Shown one piece after another: positions 58,510-64,000 of a stretch of 64,000 nt of DNA. The notes beneath the pieces were generated by a model. It saw only the letters and a list, made by a program, of their open reading frames with translations. It was not told the DNA's origin and searched no databases. Position 1 is the stretch's first letter; the number at the start of each line of letters is the position of its first letter. Source of the DNA: Phycisphaerales bacterium UBA3190 (GTDB taxonomy: Bacteria; Planctomycetota; Phycisphaerae; Phycisphaerales; UBA1924); contig DEXG01000036.1 of the NCBI GenBank assembly GCA_002364005.1, positions 11,938 to 75,937 on the forward strand, read 5' to 3'. Position numbers and translations under genes: made by a program.

Positions 58510-59484
58510 ATGATGAACATCACCAAGTCCGCAACCCTCGCACTCGTTGTCGCACTCAGCGCCGGAGCCGCCAACGCCGACAGCATCCTCTTCGCCGGCA
58601 CACAGGGCACCGTACACGCCCTCGACACCGACACCGGTGCCATCACCTTCCGAGGCGTCTGCTCGGGCCCCGTCAGTTCGATGACCGTCCACGACAACAC
58701 CCTCTTCCTGGGTGACCATAACGGCAGCGTCTACACCTACGAACTGAGCACCGACCTCGTCAGCGGGGCATTCTCGCTCAACAGCGACGCCAGCGCCATG
58801 GCCTGGCTCGGTGATCAGCTCGTCGTCGCAGACTCCACCGGACGCATCGACTATGTCGATCCCAGCACCGGAGCCATCGACCACAGCGTCAGCGACCTGG
58901 GCACCGATGTCACGACCATCGGGCTTGATGCCGGTGGCCTCTTCGTGGGCGGACACTCGTCCCTGGCTATGCGTGCCCACATCGGACAGGATGAATTCCT
59001 CTTCTTCGCCGCCTGCGGCTCCTTCGTCCAGTCCCTCGCATTCGACAACGACACCATGTACCTCTCCGGCATCGCCTTCTTCGGTGCAGAAGAAGGCACC
59101 GTCTACCTCTTCGATAAGTTCGAAGGCGGCGTCAACTACGCCGGCACCTACCCCGTCGATTCCGACGCCAACGCCACCGTCGCCATGGACGGCATGCTCT
59201 ACATCGCCGGAACCGACGGCATCATCCACGAGATGGACCCCGACACCGGCATCATCGCCCGCACCTTCGAAACCGGGCTCGACATCCAGGCCATGACCCC
59301 CGAAATCGGGATCGCCGCATGCCCCGCCGACTACGACGCCAACGGGCAGCTTAACTTCAACGATGTCTCCCGCTTCGTCGACCTCTTCGTCAACCAGCTC
59401 GTCCCCGGCGACACCAACGGCGACGGCGATTTCAACTACTTCGACATCTCCGAGTTCCTGCGTTTCTATGCCGGCGGCTGCTGA
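58510..59484 (+). CDS. Secreted beta-propeller protein with GC-type dockerin-like C-terminus
   Basis: A 324-residue exported protein: signal peptide MMNITKSATLALVVALSAGAANA, then about 240 residues of repeated short blades (GTQGTVHALDTDTGAITF, GRIDYVDPSTGAID, IAGTDGIIHEMDPDTGII), like a PQQ/YVTN-type beta-propeller. The C-terminal ~55 residues have two EF-hand-like calcium repeats (DYDANGQLNFNDVSRFVDLF and GDTNGDGDFNYFDISEFL) ending in GGC: the planctomycete GC-type dockerin domain, thought to tether proteins. ATG 58510 has AGGAG at 8 nt; the frame to 58426 lacks a signal peptide. Confidence 0.82.
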   Translation: MMNITKSATLALVVALSAGAANADSILFAGTQGTVHALDTDTGAITFRGVCSGPVSSMTVHDNTLFLGDHNGSVYTYELSTDLVSGAFSLNSDASAMAWLGDQLVVADSTGRIDYVDPSTGAIDHSVSDLGTDVTTIGLDAGGLFVGGHSSLAMRAHIGQDEFLFFAACGSFVQSLAFDNDTMYLSGIAFFGAEEGTVYLFDKFEGGVNYAGTYPVDSDANATVAMDGMLYIAGTDGIIHEMDPDTGIIARTFETGLDIQAMTPEIGIAACPADYDANGQLNFNDVSRFVDLFVNQLVPGDTNGDGDFNYFDISEFLRFYAGGC

Positions 59485-59491
59485 GCGATCG

Positions 59492-60718
59492 CTAAACATC
59501 ACGACCTCCATCCCCACCCGCGTGCGATCGCTCGTTCGCGGGTGTTTCTTCGCGCACCTGCTCGGCGATGACCGCCACGGCACGATCACCGAGCCGATAC
59601 ACCAGCACGCTTCGATCGTTTCGTGAGCCGGTCCCACGCAGCTTGCGTTGAAGTTCATCGGGGTTCACCAAACTGCCCCGCGTACGAATCTCAACCACGC
59701 CTGCATCGTGTGATCGCAACGCCGATCGAACACGTTTCTCACTCCACGCAAGCACCTCAAGCACCCGGTACCATCGCACCATCGCATGAGAAATAGCTGC
59801 TTCGCCCGTGACCAACCCCGTCCCCGGGTGAACCAAAGACACACCCAACTGATCGAGCAGCACACCGGTCAGGTCCGCACGCTCGACACACGCATCAAGT
59901 GTCCCGAGGAATGCCCCGATTTCATGGGTATCCTCAGGGCGTTCCGGCTCACCCGTGATCGAGCAGGCGGTTCCATCGGCGCTCAGTTTCGTGGCTCGCC
60001 GGCTCGCCGCTCCTGCCAGTTGCCCGATCCAGAGCACCGCCTGCGTCAACCCGCTGGGCTCGCTGAGAATCTCGACCTCGCCCTCGGGCAACGCGAACGC
60101 ATCAACCCCAGGGTTGAGCTTGATCGCACCATCACCGCGCTTGTCGATAATCGCCGCCCACACATCAGGCCCGGGCAGAAAATCTTCGATCAGGAGCGTC
60201 CGCTTGGCCCCCGCACGCCTGGCCGGATCAAGATGGAACGCGACGGCGTCAGTGGGGCAGTCGGCCAACGCATCCCCGCACACTGCCGAACACCCGGGTA
60301 GATTGTGGCCATACATCACCGCTCGCCCGGGATCAGCATCAACCCCAACAACCCGCAGCCCGGCTTCGGCCAGCCCCCACGAGTCGGCCCCGATCCCACA
60401 GCACAGATCCGCAACCAACGCACCCTTGCCGAGCACCTCAGCAAACCGACGTGCCTTGTACACACTCGAAAGAGCCGAACTCGCCATCTCGACACCGGCA
60501 ATATCAGCCAGCAGCGATGCCGCCCACCCCGCATCAAGCTTCGCACCCGCTTTGCGACGCGCGGCACCCGCTTCAAGAATCCCACGCACCTGATCGGCAT
60601 CAAACCGCTTCCGCAACCCCGACACCACCGACGCGCTCGTCTCGCTCGGTGCGCACGCGATCGCCTCGAACCCATCCTCGCTCGCCAACCAACGCCATGT
60701 CTCAACCGGAATCGACAT
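59492..60718 (-). CDS. Class I SAM-dependent methyltransferase with THUMP-like C-terminus
   Basis: A 408-residue protein. SAM motif I is ALVADLCCGIGADSWGLAEAGLRVVGVDADP (about residues 98-128), followed by AVAFHLDPARRAGAKR, an NPPF-like substitute. The C-terminal region (about 250-400) matches the THUMP-like segment seen in bacterial RNA/nucleic-acid methyltransferase-related proteins: GAFLGTLDACVERADL and RGSLVNPDELQRKLRGTG. The substrate is unknown. ATG 60718 starts MSIPVETW; the frame to 60766 overlaps the ahcY terminator, so it is less likely. It is the last gene of the minus-strand run from 63313. Confidence 0.78.
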   Translation of the reverse strand: MSIPVETWRWLASEDGFEAIACAPSETSASVVSGLRKRFDADQVRGILEAGAARRKAGAKLDAGWAASLLADIAGVEMASSALSSVYKARRFAEVLGKGALVADLCCGIGADSWGLAEAGLRVVGVDADPGRAVMYGHNLPGCSAVCGDALADCPTDAVAFHLDPARRAGAKRTLLIEDFLPGPDVWAAIIDKRGDGAIKLNPGVDAFALPEGEVEILSEPSGLTQAVLWIGQLAGAASRRATKLSADGTACSITGEPERPEDTHEIGAFLGTLDACVERADLTGVLLDQLGVSLVHPGTGLVTGEAAISHAMVRWYRVLEVLAWSEKRVRSALRSHDAGVVEIRTRGSLVNPDELQRKLRGTGSRNDRSVLVYRLGDRAVAVIAEQVREETPANERSHAGGDGGRDV

Positions 60719-60753
60719 AAAAGAGGGCGGCGCACCTGTCGATACGCCGCCCT
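60718..60753 (-). terminator. Rho-independent terminator of ahcY
   Basis: Arms AGGGCGGCG (60724-60732) and CGCCGCCCT (60745-60753) with a 12-nt loop; on the minus strand the stem is followed by CTTTTAT, which also touches the start codon of the next gene. Confidence 0.75.
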
Positions 60754-60775
60754 GAACAGAAATCAAAACTTCAGA

Positions 60776-62272
60776 TCAGTAGCGGTAGTGGCTTGGCTTG
60801 TACGGCCCATCGACAGGAATGTCGAGGTACTCGGCCTGATCCTTGGTCAGCTTGGTGAGCTTCACACCCAGCTGATCCAGATGCAAACGAGCAACCTGCT
60901 CGTCGAGGTGCTTGGGAAGCACATACACCTTGTTGTCATAGTTCTCGAGGTTCTCCGCAAGCTCGATCTGCGCGATCACCTGGTTGGTGAAGCTGGCGCT
61001 CATCACGAAGCTGGGGTGCCCCGTCGCACAACCGAGGTTCAGCAGACGCCCCTCGGCCAGAACCAGAATGCTCTTGCCCTGGCTCTTGAACTCGAACTCA
61101 TCGAACTGGGGCTTGATGTTGATCCGCTCGACATCCGGGTCCTTCTGGAGCTTCTCCATCTGGATCTCGTTATCGAAGTGACCGATGTTGCCGACGATCG
61201 CCTTGTTCTTCATCCGCTTCATCGAATCAAGCGTGATGATGTCCTTGTTGCCCGTGGTGGTAATAAAGATATCCGCGGTCTCAACCACATCATCGAGCGT
61301 GAGGACCTGGTAGCCCTCCATCGCCGCCTGCAACGCACAGATCGGATCGATCTCGGTCACGATCACGCGGCAGCCCTGCCCCTTGAGCGACTGGCAGCAG
61401 CCCTTGCCTACATCACCGTAGCCACAGACCACAGCGACCTTGCCCGAGAGCATCACATCGCTGGCACGGTTGAGCCCGTCGATCAGCGAGTGGCGGCAGC
61501 CGTAGACATTGTCAAACTTGCTCTTGGTGACCGAATCGTTGACATTGATCGCCGGGAAAGGCAGCTTGCCAGCATTGGCCAGCTGGTACAGACGATGCAC
61601 ACCCGTGGTGGTCTCTTCCGAGATGCCGCGGATCGCGGGGGTCGCCTTGGTGAACCAACCGGGGTTATTCTCGATCGTGTCACTGACCGTCGCAAGCACA
61701 TGCTTCCACTCTTCCGGGTCATTTTCAGGATCGAACGACGGCACCACGCCGGTGGTCTCATAATCAAGGCCGTTGATCATGAACAGCGACGCGTCGCCAC
61801 CATCGTCAACGATCTGATCAGGACCGGACCCGTCAGGCCATGTCAGCGCCTGCTTGGTACACCACCAGTATTCCTCGAGCGTCTCGCCCTTCCAGGCAAA
61901 GACGGGCACGCCCTTGGGCGACTCAGGAGTACCACCCGACTCAGGACGGCCAACTACGATCGCCGCAGCCGCAAAGTCCTGCGTCGAGAAGATGTTGCAT
62001 GAACACCAGCGAACATCAGCACCCAACGCAGTCAGCGTCTCGATGAGCACGCCGGTCTGGATCGTCATGTGCAGCGAGCCCATGATCTTGAGACCCTTGA
62101 GCGGTTTTTTGTCGCCGTACTGCTTCCGCAGGGCCATCAGGCCGGGCATCTCGTGCTCAGCAAGACGCAGTTCCTTGCGTCCGTGCTCGGCTTCAGCAAG
62201 GTCCCTGACCTTGAACTGGATGCCGTTGATCTCGTCTGCTTGCAGTGCGCTCTTTGTCGCTGTTGCGGTCAT
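60776..62272 (-). CDS. ahcY: Adenosylhomocysteinase
   Basis: Splits S-adenosylhomocysteine to adenosine and homocysteine, relieving inhibition of methyltransferases. The 498-residue protein is of the long bacterial type. Blocks: KGLKIMGSLHMTIQTGVLIETL, NDSVTKSKFDNVYGCRHSLIDGLNRASD (catalytic Lys/Asp), VAVVCGYGDVGKGCCQSLKGQG (NAD) and the C-terminal HLDEQVARLHLDQLGVKLTKLTKDQAEYLDIPVDGPYKPSHYRY (read in pieces). The ATG follows AAAGGGAA. It is 60 bp after the ArsR-methyltransferase gene, likely in one operon; the gap is too short for an SAH riboswitch. Confidence 0.96.
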   Translation of the reverse strand: MTATATKSALQADEINGIQFKVRDLAEAEHGRKELRLAEHEMPGLMALRKQYGDKKPLKGLKIMGSLHMTIQTGVLIETLTALGADVRWCSCNIFSTQDFAAAAIVVGRPESGGTPESPKGVPVFAWKGETLEEYWWCTKQALTWPDGSGPDQIVDDGGDASLFMINGLDYETTGVVPSFDPENDPEEWKHVLATVSDTIENNPGWFTKATPAIRGISEETTTGVHRLYQLANAGKLPFPAINVNDSVTKSKFDNVYGCRHSLIDGLNRASDVMLSGKVAVVCGYGDVGKGCCQSLKGQGCRVIVTEIDPICALQAAMEGYQVLTLDDVVETADIFITTTGNKDIITLDSMKRMKNKAIVGNIGHFDNEIQMEKLQKDPDVERINIKPQFDEFEFKSQGKSILVLAEGRLLNLGCATGHPSFVMSASFTNQVIAQIELAENLENYDNKVYVLPKHLDEQVARLHLDQLGVKLTKLTKDQAEYLDIPVDGPYKPSHYRY

Positions 62273-62332
62273 GTGTCATTCCCTTTTGTTCGGGGCCGGT
62301 AGGCCCTTCTTCCGTGTTTGATCTGTCGTTCT

Positions 62333-63313
62333 CTAAACCTGCGCCACCGCCGCGAACAGCGATGGGCCCGATGCTTCCACCCCGGGGCGAAGCTTGTGTG
62401 TTCGTACTGATTTGAAACCCGCATCGTAAAACATCTGGTCCCGTTCCGCGTCGGTGAACCCCATGTGCAGGTGCCCCATCGCATGCTTGTATTCGATGCG
62501 GTCGTGCTCGCACATATCGACAACCAGCAGCATCCCGCCGCCATGATCAGTCCGAAGCACCCGCCGGATCTCCCGCAACGCAGCACCCGGATCGTCAATA
62601 TGGTGCAAAACCAGCACGCACGCGGCCGCATCAACACTTGCATCCGGTATCGGAAGCTTCGAGAGATCTGCCTCGACAAACCGAATCCGCTCGTCCGAGC
62701 CACCATGCTCGAGCAATCGCGAGCGGGCAGCATCGAGCATCTCGGGAGACCGATCAATCGCGATCACCTCGCGAACCCAAGGCGAGAGCAGTTCAGTCGC
62801 GTTGCCCGTCCCACACCCAAGATCCGCGATCACCCATTCGGGGTTCACGAACCCGAGCAACGCGTGCTCGGTGAAACCACTCCCAAAGAGCTGGCTGCGA
62901 ATATCGTCCCAAGCGCCCGCGACACGACCGAAGTAGGCCTCGGAATCCGTCATCCGCTCGGCAAGCACCGCCGAAAGACGACGATCATCCTCGGCCAGCG
63001 TGGCATCATCGCCCATCTGATTGCGAATCGTCACCCAGAGCGTTCGATGTTCCTTCGGCAGATCATCGATCACCACTCGGTAGTATGACGCGGGGCCGGC
63101 AGATCGCTTGAAGACCCAGCAACCATCGCTGAGCACACGCAAATGACGCGAGCCCGAGGACTGGGGAATCTGCAGAACCTTGACCAGCTCGCCCACCGAA
63201 AGCTCATGCTGCTCAAGCACCCTGAGCATGCGTAATCGCACGGCATCACCGAGCTGCGTGAGCAGATCCACAGTGTCCTGGCTGCTGATTGAAGGGTGGG
63301 GGGGCTTATTCAT
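62333..63313 (-). CDS. ArsR-type HTH fused to a SAM-dependent methyltransferase domain
   Basis: A 326-residue regulator. The N-terminal ~95 residues are an ArsR winged helix (VDLLTQLGDAVRLRMLRVLEQHELSVGELVKVLQIPQSSGSRHLRVLSDG, read in pieces). From about residue 135 a class I methyltransferase fold follows: WVIADLGCGTGNATELLSPW, IAIDRSPEMLDAA, AACVLVLHHIDDPGAALREIRRVLR. The pairing with ahcY resembles SahR, reported to sense S-adenosylhomocysteine in Proteobacteria. Here the methyltransferase domain may bind SAH as a ligand. ATG 63313 is set by the -10 hexamer and the palindrome just upstream. Confidence 0.85.
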   Translation of the reverse strand: MNKPPHPSISSQDTVDLLTQLGDAVRLRMLRVLEQHELSVGELVKVLQIPQSSGSRHLRVLSDGCWVFKRSAGPASYYRVVIDDLPKEHRTLWVTIRNQMGDDATLAEDDRRLSAVLAERMTDSEAYFGRVAGAWDDIRSQLFGSGFTEHALLGFVNPEWVIADLGCGTGNATELLSPWVREVIAIDRSPEMLDAARSRLLEHGGSDERIRFVEADLSKLPIPDASVDAAACVLVLHHIDDPGAALREIRRVLRTDHGGGMLLVVDMCEHDRIEYKHAMGHLHMGFTDAERDQMFYDAGFKSVRTHKLRPGVEASGPSLFAAVAQV

Positions 63314-63319
63314 AATCCG

Positions 63320-63325
63320 ATTATC
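63320..63325 (-). promoter_or_regulatory. -10 element (GATAAT) 6 nt before the ArsR-methyltransferase gene
   Basis: GATAAT-N6-ATG (63313), overlapping the operator. Confidence 0.5.
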
Positions 63326-63340
63326 CGCAAATACGGATAA
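63321..63340 (-). promoter_or_regulatory. Operator of the ArsR-methyltransferase/ahcY operon
   Basis: Perfect inverted repeat TTATCCG-N6-CGGATAA over the -10 element; same 6-nt spacer as the ArsR operators at 2195 and 2561 but different arms. Confidence 0.7.
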
Positions 63341-63379
63341 AGGGTACAGCCCGACCCAAGAAGGATCAAGCAATCGCGA

Positions 63380-64000
63380 TCAAAATTCGGGCCGCAATGC
63401 CAGTGATGGGCCAGGAATCATCCCAAGATCCTGGAGGCGTGCGTTAATCGTTTGGTTGGTCCGGTCGAACCAGAGCGCGTATCGAAGATTGCGGATTTCC
63501 AGATCGGTATTGTCAATCGCCTGAGCGAAGTCAGCCATCGCGATATACGGCTCGGGCGAGGTGCCTCGGGCCTGGACGATTGCCAGCTGGAATGCTTCGT
63601 TCGCCTCATCAAGCAAACCTGCCTGCTGGGCATAGCGGCCCATACGCAGGTAACCGGAGCCGTCTGGGCCTTCTTCGGCGGTTCGACGCATCAGGTTCAT
63701 CAGCGCGTCCTGCTCCCCCGAGGCGACGAGCGCCTCGGCGAGGGCTTCGATGTACTCGACATTGCCCGGCTGCAGGTCGTGCGCGACACGAAGGTGCCCG
63801 GCCGCGTCACGGTACAGCCCGAGCTGCATTTCGACCTGACCAAGGCGATATTCAGCCAAGGCACTCTGGGGGCGACGATCAACATACTCGCTCCAGAGCG
63901 AGTACGCCTCGTCCCAATCACCCTCGTCTTCAGCAACCGCCGCACGAATATGCAGGTCGTTGAGTGCGAGCGTTCGCTTGACCTTGCCCGCCGTGCTGCA
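63380..64000 (-). CDS. TPR-repeat lipoprotein-like protein (5' end cut by window edge)
   Basis: The frame is open from the window edge to the stop at 63380 and encodes at least 206 residues. The first visible residue is Cys followed by STAGKVKR; this may be the lipid-bearing Cys of a lipoprotein with its signal peptide outside the window. The rest is a chain of TPR-like helices: AYSLWSEYVDRRPQSALAEYRLGQ, AAGHLRVAHDLQPGNVEYIEALAEAL, GYLRMGRYAQQAGLLDEANEAFQLAI and LEIRNLRYALWFDRTNQTI. Function unknown. An internal TTG (63859) would be the start only if the upstream part is not coding, which is unlikely. Confidence 0.7.
   Translation of the reverse strand, partial: CSTAGKVKRTLALNDLHIRAAVAEDEGDWDEAYSLWSEYVDRRPQSALAEYRLGQVEMQLGLYRDAAGHLRVAHDLQPGNVEYIEALAEALVASGEQDALMNLMRRTAEEGPDGSGYLRMGRYAQQAGLLDEANEAFQLAIVQARGTSPEPYIAMADFAQAIDNTDLEIRNLRYALWFDRTNQTINARLQDLGMIPGPSLALRPEF

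Noticed and set aside
56434..59658. Minus-strand open frame of 1074 codons
   Set aside because: It is antisense to three well-supported genes (prepilin, LuxR-type regulator, dockerin protein). Its translation is Val/Gly/Asp-rich, without domains, as expected from the reverse strand of GC-rich genes.
60305..62002. Plus-strand open frame of 565 codons
   Set aside because: Fully antisense to ahcY and the THUMP-like methyltransferase gene; the translation (repeated Leu-Val-Arg-His stretches) has no recognisable family.
62273..62332. Possible SAH riboswitch before ahcY
   Set aside because: Only 60 nt separate ahcY from the preceding gene, with one small GGGCC-TACC-GGCCC hairpin; too short for the known SAH aptamer plus expression platform.
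1..64000. CRISPR array, prophage, insertion sequence or defence island
   Set aside because: No spaced direct repeats, transposase, integrase, restriction or toxin-antitoxin genes are visible; the single tRNA has no adjacent integrase or duplicated 3' end.

Overview
The window is a dense, GC-rich bacterial chromosome segment with about 56 protein genes, one tRNA and no rRNA, CRISPR array, insertion sequence or phage module. It looks like a planctomycete of the class Phycisphaerae. The evidence is two singleton prepilins with the H-X9-DG motif, two secreted proteins with PEP-CTERM-like tails (PTP, GLGGL, polyarginine), a secreted propeller protein ending in a 'GC-type' dockerin-like domain, a fused SecDF, and LPS-type sugar genes (kdsB, hldD-like, UDP-xylose synthase) that imply a diderm envelope. 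The genus cannot be fixed from the sequence alone.

Layout. 1-4.1 kb: prepilin; a YeeE/YedE-type sulfur transport pair under an ArsR repressor with two matching operators; ndk; a PEP-CTERM-like protein. 4.1-6.6 kb: csrA, a NifU-type Fe-S protein and a lipoprotein. 6.7-12.2 kb: M20 hydrolase, class III aminotransferase, AstA and AstD, read as a shortened arginine/ornithine succinyltransferase pathway. 12.2-16.8 kb: two membrane proteins, tilS, a pseudo-receiver and an M24 aminopeptidase. 16.8-20.1 kb: ctaB, an ABC exporter and SCO (cytochrome oxidase maturation). 20.1-26.2 kb: secreted phosphatase/nuclease, tRNA-Arg, TIGR01777 epimerase, the CBS/CGL reverse transsulfuration pair, and an anchored MsrB-MsrA fusion. 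26.3-37.7 kb: metalloprotease-like protein, fmt, def, TPR protein, kdsB, pyrG, panC, gcvT, phoU, eno. 37.9-42.4 kb: PEP-CTERM-like protein, Nudix, M50-like protein, rhomboid, tgt. 42.6-53.4 kb: yajC-secDF, LysM protein, hldD-like, UXS, a degenerate QueC-like protein, proS, purD. 53.4-64 kb: DUF4340-like protein, class I amidotransferase, metF, second prepilin, LuxR-type regulator, dockerin protein, THUMP-like methyltransferase, ahcY with an upstream ArsR-methyltransferase regulator, and a TPR lipoprotein cut by the window edge.

Themes. Sulfur and methionine metabolism recurs (YeeE/YedE, CBS/CGL, MsrBA, metF, ahcY with a SahR-like regulator). Genes are single or in short operons with ATGA, GTGA or TTGA stop-start overlaps. 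The most striking genome-wide feature is that about twenty genes have a TANNNT hexamer 5-8 nt before the start codon and mostly no Shine-Dalgarno sequence, which predicts widespread leaderless transcription. I used this signal to fix several start codons. Other genes, mainly inside operons or encoding secreted proteins, have clear GGAG/AAGG sites.
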